A program made the translations under genes and the position numbers. Under the pieces are notes generated by a model that saw only the letters and a program-made list of their open reading frames with translations, did not search any database and was not told the origin of the DNA. From assembly GCA_022747635.1 (NCBI GenBank), contig JAKTNV010000236.1, forward strand, positions 248,001-312,000: DNA of 64,000 bases. Direction: 5' to 3'. Shown here piece after piece: positions 52,459 to 64,000 of this stretch. Position 1 is the first letter of the stretch, and every line of letters begins with the position of its first letter. The DNA is from Hetaerina americana (lineage: Eukaryota; Arthropoda; Insecta; Odonata; Calopterygidae).

Positions 52459-55400
52459 CGCAATATTTTTAGAAATTTGGGCTCTTTTAGTAACATTAAC
52501 ACTTTCGCTGAAGCAACTTTTATGCTCATTTCTTGTCTTTCAGGATTAATTCTGGGTTTTATTTTGTTTATTTGATGAAAATGAACAACAATACACACCA
52601 TGGAAACATTTTTGTTTGATTTGCGTCAAGTGAGATTTTCACCAAGAACCCAAAGGGGGGGTATATGCACTTTTCATTGAAAAATGTGAAAAATTAAATT
52701 TTCTAAAAATGAAATAAATGCCTTCTAAACACCTCAAACATTCACTCTAAAACAGAAGATTGTTGTTTTTCGCAATATTTTTAGAAATTTGGGCTCTTTT
52801 AGTAACATTAACACCTGGGCTGAAGCATCTTTTATGATCTTTTGTCTTTCAGGATTCATTCTGGGTTTTATTTTGTTTATTTGATGAAAATGAACAACAA
52901 TACACACCATGGAAACATTTTTTATGATTTGTGTCAAGTGAGATTTTCACCTAAAACCCAAAGGGGGGGGTATTGGCACTTTTCATGGAAAAATGTGAAA
53001 AATTAAATTTTCTAAAAATGAAATAAATGCCTTCTAAACACCTCAAACATTCATTTTAAAACAGAAGATTGTTGTTTTTCGCAATATTTTTAGAAATTTG
53101 GGCTCTTTTAGTAACATTAACACTTGGGCTGAAGCATCTTTTATGATCTTTTATTGTCTTTCAGGATTCATTCTGGGTTTTATTTTGTTTATTTGATGAA
53201 AATGAACAACAATACACACCTTGGATACATTTTTGTTTGATTTGTGTCGAGTGAGATTTTCACCTAGAACCCAAAGGGGGGGTATTGGCACTTTTCATGG
53301 AAAAATGTGAAAAATTAAATTTTCTAAAAATGAAATAAATGCCTTCTAAACACCTCAAACATTCACTCTAAAACAGAAGATTGTTTTTTTTCTCAATATT
53401 TTTAGAAATTTGGGCTCTTTTAGTAACATTAACACCTGGGCTGAAGCATCTTTTATGATCTTTTATTGTCTTTCAGGATACATTCTGGGTTTTATTTTGT
53501 TTATTTGATGAAAATGAACAACAATACACACCATGGAAACATTTTTGTTTGATTTGCGTCAAGTGAGATTTTCACCAAGAACCCAAAGGGGGGGTATATG
53601 CACTTTTCATTGAAAAATGTGAAAAATTAAATTTTCTAAAAATGAAATAAATGCCTTCTAAACACCTCAAACATTCACTCTAAAACAGAAGATTGTTGTT
53701 TTTCGCAATATTTTTAGAAATTTGGGCTCTTTTAGTAACATTAACACCTGGGCTGAAGCATCTTTTATGATCTTTTATTGTCTTTCAGGATACATTCTGG
53801 GTTTTATTTTGTTTATTTGATGAAAATGAACAACAATACACACCTTGGATACATTTTTGTTTGATTTGTTTCGAGTGAGATTTTCACCTAGAACCCAAAG
53901 GGGGGGGTATTGGCACTTTTCATGGAAAAATGTGAAAAATTAAATTTTCTAAAAATGAATGAAATGACTTCTAAACACCTCAAACATTCACTCTAAAACA
54001 GAAGATTGTTGTTTTTCGCAATATTTTTAGAAATTTGGGCTCTTTTAGTAACATTAACACTTTCGCTGAAGCAACTTTTATGCTCATTTCTTGTCTTTCA
54101 GGATTAATTCTGGGTTTAATTTTGTTAATTTGATGAAAATTAACAACAATACACACCTTGGATACATTTTTGTTTGATTTGTGTCGAGTGAGATTTTCAC
54201 CTAGAACCCAAAGGGGGGGTATTGGCACTTTTCATGGAAAAATGTGAAAAATTAAATTTTCTAAAAATGAAATAAATGCCTTCTAAACACCTCAAACATT
54301 CATTTTAAAACAGAAGATTGTTGTTTTTCGCAATATTTTTAGAAATTTGGGCTCTTTTAGTAACATTAACACTTGGGCTGAAGCATCTTTTATGATCTTT
54401 TATTGTCTTTCAGGATTCATTCTGGGTTTTATTTTGTTTATTTGATGAAAATGAACAACAATACACACCTTGGATACATTTTTGTTTGATTTGTGTCGAG
54501 TGAGATTTTCACCTAGAACCCAAAGGGGGGGTATTGGCACTTTTCATGGAAAAATGTGAAAAATTAAATTTTCTAAAAATGAAATAAATGCCTTCTAAAC
54601 ACCTCAAACATTCACTTTAAAACAGAAGATTGTTGTTTTTCGCAATTTTTTTAGAAATTTTGGCTCTTTTAGTAACATTAACACTTGGGCTGAAGCATCT
54701 TTTATGATCTTTAATTGTCTTTCAGGATTCATTCTGGGTTTTATTTTGTTTTTTTTGATGAAAATGAACAACAATACACACCTTGGATACATTTTTGTTT
54801 GATTTGTGTCGAGTGAGATTTTCACCTAGAACCCAAAGGGGGTATTGGCACTTTTCATGGAAAACTGTGAAAAATTAAATTTTCTAAAAATGAAATAAAT
54901 GCCTTCTAAACACCTCAAACATTCACTCTAAAACAGAAGATTGTTTTTCGCAAAATTTTTAGAAATTTGGGCTCTTTTAGTAACATTAACACTTGGGCTG
55001 AAGCATCTTTTATGATCTTTTATTGTCTTTCAGGATTCATTCTGGGTTTTATTTTGTTTATTTGATGAAAAAGAACAACAATACACACCTTGGATACATT
55101 TTTGTTTGATTTGTGTCGAGTGAGATTTTCACCTAGAACCCAAAGGGGGGGTATTGGCACATTTCATGGAAAAATGTGAAAAATTAAATTTTCTAAAAAT
55201 GAAATAAATGCCTTCTAAACACCTCAAACATTCACTCTAAAACAGAAGATTGTTGTTTTTCTCAATATTTTTAGAAATTTGGGCTCTTTTAGTAACATTA
55301 ACACTTTCGCTGAAGCAACTTTTATGATCATTTATTGTCTTTCAGGATACATTCTGGGTTTTATTTTGTTTATTTGATGAAAATGAACAACAATACACAC

Positions 55401-56509
55401 CATGGAAACATTATTGTTTGATTTGTGTCAAGTTAGATTTTCACCTAGAACCCAAAGGGGGGGTATAGGCATTTTTCATGGAAAAATGTGAAAAATTAAA
55501 TTTTCTAAAAATGAAATAAATGCCTTCTAAACACCTCAAACATTCACTTTAAAACAGAAGATTGTTGTTTTTCGCAATATTTTTAGAAATTTGGGCTCTT
55601 TTAGTAACATTAACACCTGGGCTGAAGCATCTTTTATGATCATTTATTGTCTTTCAGGATACATTCTGGGTTTTATTTTGTTTATTTGATGAAAATGAAC
55701 AACAATACACACCTTGGATACATTTTTGTTTGATTTGTTTCGAGTGAGATTTTCACCTAGAACCCAAAGGGGGGGGTATTGGCACTTTTCATGGAAAAAT
55801 ATGAAAAATTAAATTTTCTAAAAATGAATGAAATGACTTCTAAACACCTCAAACATTCACTCTAAAACAGAAGATTGTTGTTTTTCGCAATATTTTTAGA
55901 AATTTGGGCTCTTTTAGTAACATTAACACCTGGGCTGAAGCATCTTTTATGATCTTTTATTGTCTTTCAGGATTCATTCTGGGTTTTATTTTGTTTATTT
56001 GATGAAAATGAACAACAATATACACCATGGAAACATTTTTGTTTGATTTGTGTCAAGTGAGATTTTCACCTAGAACCCAAAGGGGGGGTATTGGCACTTT
56101 TCATGGAAAAATGTGAAAAATTAAATTTTCTAAAAATGAAATAAATGCCTTCTAAACACCTCAAACATTCACTCTAAAACAGAAGATTGTTGTTTTTCGC
56201 AATATTTTTAGAAATTTGGGCTCTTTTAGTAACATTAACACTTTCGCTGAAGCAACTTTTATGCTCATTTCTTGTCTTTCAGGATTAATTCTGGGTTTAA
56301 TTTTGTTAATTTGATGAAAATTAACAACAATACACACCTTGGATACATTTTTGTTTGATTTGTGTCGAGTGAGATTTTCACCTAGAACCCAAAGGGGGGG
56401 TATTGGCACTTTTCATGGAAAAATGTGAAAAATTAAATTTTCTAAAAATGAAATAAATGCCTTCTAAACACCTCAAACATTCACTCTAAAACAGAAGATT
56501 GTTGTTTTT
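52212..56509. repeat. Region E unit 4: 14-mer, 4298 bp
   Basis: The first half is nearly identical to unit 3. The second half follows unit 3 at a different offset (4611 bp from 50004 to 54615), because one extra monomer with TTCATTTTAAAACAG is present near 54329 and one monomer of unit 3 (near 50650) is absent. The total is again fourteen monomers although the content changed. Confidence 0.88.
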
Positions 56510-56754
56510 CGCAATATTTTTAGAAATTTGGGCTCTTTTAGTAACATTAACACCTGGGCTGAAGCATCTTTTATGATCTTTTATTGTCTTTCAGGATTCA
56601 TTCTGGGTTTTATTTTGTTTATTTGATGAAAATGAACAACGGTATTTCGGTATTGGCACTTTTCATGGAAAACTGAAAAATTAAATTTTCTAAAAATGAA
56701 ATAAATGCCTTCTAAACACCTCAAACATTCACTCTAAAACAGAAGATTGTTTTT
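56510..56754. repeat. Truncated monomer, 245 bp (E unit 5)
   Basis: CGGTATTTCGG at 56640. A further 2-bp loss, AAAACTGAAAAATT in place of AAAACTGTGAAAAATT, makes it the shortest monomer in the window. Confidence 0.92.
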
Positions 56755-59700
56755 CGCAATATTTTTAGAAATTTGGGCTCTTTTAGTAACATTAACACTT
56801 TCGCTGAAGCAACTTTTATGCTCATTTCTTGTCTTTCAGGATTAATTCTGGGTTTTATTTTGTTTATTTGATGAAAATGAACAACAATACACACCATGGA
56901 AACATTTTTGTTTGATTTGCGTCAAGTGAGATTTTCACCTAGAACCCAAAGGGGGGGTATATGCACTTTTCATGGAAATATGTGAAAAATTAAATTTTCT
57001 AAAAATGAAATAAATGCCTTCTAAACACCTCAAACATTCACTCTAAAACAGAAGATTGTTGTTTTTCGCAATATTTTTAGAAATTTGGGCTCTTTTAGTA
57101 AACTTAACACCTGGGCTGAAGCATCTTTTATGATCTTTTATTGTCTTTCAGGATTCATTCTGGGTTTTATTTTGTTTATTTGATGAAAATGAACAACAAT
57201 ACACACCATGGAAACATTTTTTATGATTTGTGTCAAGTGAGATTTTCACCTAAAACCCAAAGGGGGGGGTATTGGCACTTTTCATGGAAAAATGTGAAAA
57301 ATTAAATTTTCTAAAAATGAAATAAATGCCTTCTAAACACCTCAAAATTTCACTTTAAAACAGAAGATTGTTGTTTTTCGCAATATTTTTAGAAATTTGG
57401 GCTCTTTTAGTAACATTAACACCTGGGCTGAAGCATCTTTTATGATCATTTATTGTCTTTCAGGATACATTCTGGGTTTTATTTTGTTTATTTGATGAAA
57501 ATGAACAACAATACACACCTTGGATACATTTTTGTTTGATTTGTATCGAGTGAGATTTTCACCTAGAACCCAAAGGGGGTATTGGCACTTTTCATGGAAA
57601 AATGTGAAAAATTAAATTTTCTAAAAATGAATGAAATGACTTCTAAACACCTCAAACATTCACTCTAAAACAGAAGATTGTTGTTTTTCTCAATATTTTT
57701 AGAAATTTGGGCTCTTTTAGTAACATTAACACCTGGGCTGAAGCATCTTTTATGATCTTTTATTGTCTTTCAGGATTCATTCTGGGTTTTATTTTGTTTA
57801 TTTGATGAAAATGAACAACAATATACACCCTGGAAACATTTTTGTTTGATTTGTGTCAAGTGAGATTTTCACCTAGAACCCAAAGGGGGGGTATTGGCAC
57901 TTTTCATGGAAAAATGTGAAAAATTAAATTTTCTAAAAATGAAATAAATGCCTTCTAAACACCTCAAACATTCACTCTAAAACAGAAGATTTTTGTTTTT
58001 CGCAATATTTTTAGAAATTTGGGCTCTTTTAGTAACATAAACACTTTCGCTGAAACAACTTTTATGCTCATTTCTTGTCTTTCAGGATTAATTCTGGGTT
58101 TTATTTTGTTTATTTGATGAAAATGAACAACAATAAACACCATGGAAACATATTTGTTTGATTTGTGTCGAGTGAGATTTTCACCTAGAACCCAAAGGGC
58201 GGGTATTGGCACTTTTCATGGAAAAATGTGAAAAATTAAATTTTCTAAAAATGAAATAAATGCCTTCTAAACACCTCAAACATTCACTCTAAAACAGAAG
58301 ATTGTTGTTTTTCGCAATATTTTTAGAAATTTTGGCACTTTTAGTAACATTAACACTTTCGCTGAAGCATCTTTTATGCTCCTTTCATGTCTTTCAGGAT
58401 TCATTCTGGGTTTTATTTTGTTTATTTGATGAAAATGAACAACAATACACACCTTGGATACATTTTTGTTTGATTTGTGTCGAGTGAGATTTTCACCTAG
58501 AACCCAAAGGGGGGGGTATTGGCTCTTTTCATGGAAAAATGTGAAAAATTAAATTTTCTAAAAATGAAATAAATGCCTTCTAAACACCTCAAACATTCAC
58601 TTTAAAACAGAAGATTGTTGTTTTTCGCAATTTTTTTAGAAATTTTGGCTCTTTTAGTAACATTAACACTTGGGCTGAAGCATCTTTTATGATCTTTTAT
58701 TGTCTTTCAGGATTCATTCTGGGTTTTATTTTGTTTTTTTTTGATGAAAATGAACAACAATACACACCTTGGATACATTTTTGTTTGATTTGTGTCGAGT
58801 GAGATTTTCACCTAGAACCCAAAGGGGGTATTGGCACTTTTCATGGAAAAATGTGAAAAATTAAATTTTCTAAAAATGAAATAAATGCCTTCTAAACACC
58901 TCAAACATTCACTCTAAAACAGAAGATTGTTTTTCGCAAAATTTTTAGAAATTTGGGCTCTTTTAGTAACATTAACACTTGGGCTGAAGCATCTTTTATG
59001 ATCTTTTATTGTCTTTCAGGATTCATTCTGGGTTTTATTTTGTTTATTTGATGAAAAAGAACAACAATACACACCTTGGATACATTTTTGTTTGATTTGT
59101 GTCGAGTGAGATTTTCACCTAGAACCCAAAGGGGGGGTATTGGCACATTTCATGGAAAAATGTGAAAAATTAAATTTTCTAAAAATGAAATAAATGCCTT
59201 CTAAACACCTCAAACATTCACTCTAAAACAGAAGATTGTTGTTTTTCTCAATATTTTTAGAAATTTGGGCTCTTTTAGTAACATTAACACTTTCGCTGAA
59301 GCAACTTTTATGATCATTTATTGTCTTTCAGGATACATTCTGGGTTTTATTTTGTTTATTTGATGAAAATGAACAACAATACACACCATGGAAACATTAT
59401 TGTTTGATTTGTGTCAAGTTAGATTTTCACCTAGAACCCAAAGGGGGGGTATAGGCATTTTTCATGGAAAAATGTGAAAAATTAAATTTTCTAAAAATGA
59501 AATAAATGCCTTCTAAACACCTCAAACATTCACTTTAAAACAGAAGATTGTTGTTTTTCGCAATATTTTTAGAAATTTGGGCTCTTTTAGTAACATTAAC
59601 ACCTGGGCTGAAGCATCTTTTATGATCATTTATTGTCTTTGAGGATACATTCTGGGTTTTATTTTGTTTATTTGATGAAAATGAACAACAATACACACCT

Positions 59701-60495
59701 TGGATACATTTTTGTTTGATTTGTTTCGAGTGAGATTTTCACCTAGAACCCAAAGGGGGGGGTATTGGCACTTTTCATGGAAAAATGTGAAAAATTAAAT
59801 TTTCTAAAAATGAATGAAATGACTTCTAAACACCTCAAACATTTACTCTAAAACAGAAGATTGTTGTTTTTCGCAATATTTTTAGAAATTTGGGCTCTTT
59901 TAGTAACATTAACACCTGGGCTGAAGCATCTTTTATGATCTTTTATTGTCTTTCAGGATTCATTCTGGGTTTTATTTTGTTTATTTAATGAAAATGAACA
60001 ACAATATACACCATGGAAACATTTTTGTTTGATTTGTGTCAAGTAAGATTTTCACCTAGAACCCAAAGGGGGGGTATTGGCACTTTTCATGGAAAAATGT
60101 GAAAAATTAAATTTTCTAAAAATGAAATAAATGCCTTCTAAACACCTCAAACATTCACTCTAAAACAGAAGATTGTTGTTTTTCGCAATATTTTTAGAAA
60201 TTTGGGCTCTTTTAGTAACATTAACACTTTCGCCGGAGCAACTTTTATGCTCATTTCTTGTCTTTCAGGATTAATTCTGGGTTTAATTTTGTTAATTTGA
60301 TGAAAATTAACAACAATACACACCTTGGATACATTTTTGTTTGATTTGTGTCGAGTGAGATTTTCACCTAGAACCCAAAGGGGGGGTATTGGCACTTTTC
60401 ATGGAAAAATGTGAAAAATTAAATTTTCTAAAAATGAAATAAATGCCTTCTAAACACCTCAAACATTCACTCTAAAACAGAAGATTGTTGTTTTT
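56510..60495. repeat. Region E unit 5: 13-mer, 3986 bp
   Basis: Thirteen monomers. About 54610-57350, running from unit 4 into this unit, matches 58595-61340 at 3985-3988 bp. The middle contains a GAAACAAC, CATATTTG and GGGCGGG monomer (near 58000) and a TTTTGGCAC monomer (near 58330), which recur at 4304 bp in the next unit. The CGCAATTTTTTTAG and CGCAAAATTTTTAG pair is at about 58627-59247. Confidence 0.88.
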
Positions 60496-60742
60496 CGCAA
60501 TATTTTTAGAAATTTGGGCTCTTTTAGTAACATTAACACCTGGGCTGAAGCATCTTTTATGATCTTTTATTGTCTTTCAGGATTCATTCTGGGTTTTATT
60601 TTGTTTATTTGATGAAAATGAACAACGGTATTTCGGTATTGGCACTTTTCATGGAAAACTGTGAAAAATTAAATTTTCTAAAAATGAAATAAATGCCTTC
60701 TAAACACCTCAAACATTCAATCTAAAACAGAAGATTGTTTTT
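60496..60742. repeat. Truncated monomer, 247 bp (E unit 6)
   Basis: CGGTATTTCGG at 60626 with the linked 3-bp deletion at the end of the monomer. It is the last of the six copies in the window. Confidence 0.92.
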
Positions 60743-63700
60743 CGCAATATTTTTAGAAATTTGGGCTCTTTTAGTAACATTGACACTTTCGCTGAAGCAA
60801 CTTTTATGCTCATTTCTTGTCTTTCAGGATTAATTCTGGGTTTTATTTTGTTTATTTGATGAAAATGAACAACAATACACACCATGGAAACATTTTTGTT
60901 TGATTTGCGTCAAGTGAGATTTTCACCTAGAACCCAAAGGGGGGGTATATGCACTTTTCATGGAAATATGTGAAAAATTAAATTTTCTAAAAATGAAATA
61001 AATGCCTTCTAAACACCTCAAACATTCACTCTAAAACAGAAGATTGTTGTTTTTCGCAATATTTTTAGAAATTTGGGCTCTTTTAGTAACATTAACACCT
61101 GGGCTGAAGCATCTTTTATGATCTTTTATTGTCTTTCAGGATTCATTCTGGGTTTTATTTTGTTTATTTGATGAAAATGAACAACAATACACACCATGGA
61201 AACATTTTTTATGATTTGTGTCAAGTGAGATTTTCACCTAAAACCCAAAGGGGGGGTATTGGCACTTTTCATGGAAAAATGTAAAAAATTAAATTTTCTA
61301 AAAATGAAATAAATGCTTTCTAAACACCTCAAACATTCACTGTAAAACAGAAGATTGTTGTTTTTCGCAATTTTTTTAGAAATTTGGGCTCTTTTAATAA
61401 CATTAACACTTGCGCTGAAGCATCTTTTATGCTCATCTCTTGTCTTTCAGGATTAATTCTGGGTTTTATTTTGTTTATTTGATGAAAATGAGCAACAATA
61501 CACACCATGGAAACATTTTTGTTTGATTTGTGTCGAGTGAGATTTTCACCTAGAACCCAAAGGGGGGGGTATTGGCACTTTTCATGGAAAAATGTGAAAA
61601 ATTAAATTTTCTAAAAATGAAATAAATGCCTTCTAAACACCTCAAAATTTCACTTTAAAACAGAAGATTGTTGTTTTTCGCAATATTTTTAGAAATTTGG
61701 GCTCTTTTAGTAACATTAACACCTGGGCTGAAGCATCATTTATGATCATTTATTGTCTTTCAGGATACATTCTGGGTTTTATTTTGTTTATTTGATGAAA
61801 ATGAACAACAATACACACCTTGGATACATTTTTGTTTGATTTGTTTCGAGTGAGATTTTCACCTAGAACCCAAAGGGGGGGGTATTGGCACTTTTCATGG
61901 AAAAATGTGAAAAATTAAATTTTCTAAAAATGAATGAAATGACTTCTAAACACCTCAAACATTCACTCTAAAACAGAAGATTGTTGTTTTTCTCAATATT
62001 TTTAGAAATTTGGGCTCTTTTAGTAACATTAACACCTGGGCTGAAGCATCTTTTATGATCTTTTATTGTCTTTCAGGATTCATTCTGGGTTTTATTTTGT
62101 TTATTTGATGAAAATGAACAACAATATACACCCTGGAAACATTTTTGTTTGATTTGTGTCAAGTGAGATTTTCACCTAGAACCCAAAGGGGGGGGTATTG
62201 GCACTTTTCATGGAAAAATGTGAAAAATTAAATTTTCTAAAAATGAAATAAATGCCTTCTAAACACCTCAAACATTCACTCTAAAACAGAAGATTTTTGT
62301 TTTTCGCAATATTTTTAGAAATTTGGGCTCTTTTAGTAACATAAACACTTTCGCTGAAACAACTTTTATGCTCATTTCTTGTCTTTCAGGATTAATTCTG
62401 GGTTTTATTTTGTTTATTTGATGAAAATGAACAACAATAAACACCATGGAAACATATTTGTTTGATTTGTGTCGAGTGAGATTTTCACCTAGAACCCAAA
62501 GGGCGGGTATTGGCACTTTTCATGGAAAAATGTGAAAAATTAAATTTTCTAAAAATGAAATAAATGCCTTCTAAACACCTCAAACATTCACTCTAAAACA
62601 GAAGATTGTTGTTTTTCGCAATATTTTTAGAAATTTTGGCACTTTTAGTAACATTAACACTTTCGCTGAAGCATCTTTTATGCTCCTTTCATGTCTTTCA
62701 GGATTCATTCTGGGTTTTATTTTGTTTATTTGATGAAAATGAACAACAATACACACCATGGAAACATTTATGTTTGATTTGTGTCAAGTGAGATTTTCAC
62801 CTAAAACCCAAAGGGGGGGGGTATTGGCTCTTTCCATGGAAAAATGTGAAAAATTAAATTTTCTAAAAATGAAATAAATGCCTTCTAAACACCTAAAACA
62901 TTCACTTTAAAACAGAAGATTGTTGTTTTTCGCAATTTTTTTAGAAATTTTGGCTCTTTTAGTAACATTAACACTTGGGCTGAAGCATCTTTTATGATCT
63001 TTTATTGTCTTTCAGGATTCATTCTGGGTTTTATTTTGTTTATTTGATGAAAATGAACAACAATACACACCTTGGATACATTTTTGTTTGATTTGTGTCG
63101 AGTGAGATTTTCACCTAGAACCCAAAGGGGGTATTGGCACTTTTCATGGAAAACTGTGAAAAATTAAATTTTCTAAAAATGAAATAAATGCCTTCTAAAC
63201 ACCTCAAACATTCACTCTAAAACAGAAGATTGTTTTTCGCAATATTTTTAGAAATTTGGGCTCTTTTAGTAACATTAACACCTGGGCTGAAGCATCTTTT
63301 ATGATCTTTTATTGTCTTTCAGGATTCATTCTGGGTTTTATTTTGTTTATTTGATGAAAATGAACAACAATACACACCATGGAAACATTTTTTATGATTT
63401 GTGTCAAGTGAGATTTTCACCTAAAACCCAAAGGGGGGGGTATTGGCACTTTTCATGGAAAAATGTGAAAAATTAAATTTTCTAAAAATGAAATAAATGC
63501 CTTCTAAACACCTCAAACATTCACTTTAAAACAGAAGATTGTTGTTTTTCGCAATATTTTTAGAAATTTGGGCTCTTTTAGTAACATTAACACTTGGGCT
63601 GAAGCATCTTTTATGATCTTTTATTGTCTTTCAGGATTCATTCTGGGTTTTATTTTGTTTATTTGATGAAAATGAACAACAATACACACCTTGGATACAT

Positions 63701-64000
63701 TTTTGTTTGATTTGTGTCGAGTGAGATTTTCACCTAGAACCCAAAGGGGGGGTATTGGCACTTTTCATGGAAAAATGTGAGAAATTAAATTTTCTAAAAA
63801 TGAAATAAATGCCTTCTAAACACCTCAAACATTCACTCTAAAACAGAAGATTGTTTTTTTTCTCAATATTTTTAGAAATTTGGGCTCTTTTAGTAACATT
63901 AACACCTGGGCTGAAGCATCTTTTATGATCTTTTATTGTCTTTCAGGATACATTCTGGGTTTTATTTTGTTTATTTGATGAAAATGAACAACAATACACA
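60496..64000. repeat. Region E unit 6, cut by the window edge
   Basis: Eleven complete monomers and part of a twelfth. Up to about 61340 it follows unit 5 at 3986-3988 bp. After one extra monomer (about 61345-61655) it follows unit 5 at 4304 bp up to about 62745. From there the monomer order differs, with a CCATGG copy where unit 5 has CCTTGG. The array clearly continues beyond 64000. Confidence 0.86.

Larger units (their letters stand above)
1..64000. repeat. Satellite DNA array, ~312-bp monomer, about 206 copies
   Basis: The same roughly 312-bp sequence recurs from end to end, always in the same orientation, with no inversion and no foreign insertion seen. Typical spacing of the CGCAAT phase word is 311-314 bp; shortened copies of about 245-308 bp occur at set places in the higher-order pattern. 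One monomer counted by hand is about 31% G+C, and its G+C is concentrated in a run of 7-9 G. Copies fall into classes by two variable blocks: one about 45-105 bp after the phase word, the other around CCATGG or CCTTGG. Family knowledge: long homogeneous arrays with higher-order structure are typical of eukaryotic centromeric or heterochromatic satellites. The family is not one I recognise, and location on the chromosome is inference. Confidence 0.97.

Noticed and set aside
1..64000. CRISPR-like array because of regular repeats.
   Set aside because: The repeat unit is about 312 bp and the whole unit is repeated. There are no short repeats separated by unique spacers and no cas genes.
1..64000. 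G-quadruplex elements.
   Set aside because: Each monomer has a single G run about 312 bp from the next. Four closely spaced runs are not present, so a classical intramolecular quadruplex is not predicted. Only long-range or multi-strand forms remain possible.
1..64000. Origin from a transposon long terminal repeat or an embedded transposable element.
   Set aside because: I see no target-site duplications, terminal inverted repeats, primer-binding site or transposase or reverse transcriptase fragments. A remote origin from such an element cannot be excluded but has no support here.

Overview
The whole window is one uninterrupted block of eukaryotic-type satellite DNA. A monomer of about 312 bp (about 31% G+C by hand count of one copy) is repeated head to tail, always in the same orientation, from the first base to the last. 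Using the near-invariant CGCAAT word as the phase point, I count about 206 complete monomers plus a partial one at the right edge. I see no credible protein gene, rRNA, tRNA, transposable element, CRISPR array, telomere repeat or unique sequence. Arrays of this kind are typical of centromeric, pericentromeric or other heterochromatic DNA. I do not recognise the monomer family and cannot name the species or kingdom from it.

The array is layered. Region A (1-4075) and region C (29922-33675) hold irregularly ordered monomers that share several marker classes. Region B (4076-29921) lacks those classes and has its own markers. It is organised as 13-mer and 11-mer higher-order repeats (about 4.05 and 3.42 kb), carries a second copy of about 6.15 kb displaced by 10.27 kb, and contains a small island of more diverged monomers at about 22410-22995. 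Region D (33676-38673) is two almost identical copies of a 2499-bp 8-mer. Region E (38674-64000) is a series of 14-mer and 13-mer units (about 4.30 and 3.99 kb), each marked by one truncated monomer of about 247 bp.

Within the monomer the most distinctive part is a module of about 57 bp: an imperfect dyad, a run of usually 7-9 G, and a second dyad. The truncated monomer in each E unit has lost the first dyad and the G run. Variable blocks inside monomers are shuffled between classes, and adjacent long units differ by only a few bases. Both point to repeated unequal exchange or gene conversion. Nothing supports coding function: the many short open frames come from a monomer length divisible by three and are broken by G-run length changes. 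The value of the window is as a record of satellite evolution, possibly of a centromere, but centromere function cannot be shown from sequence alone.
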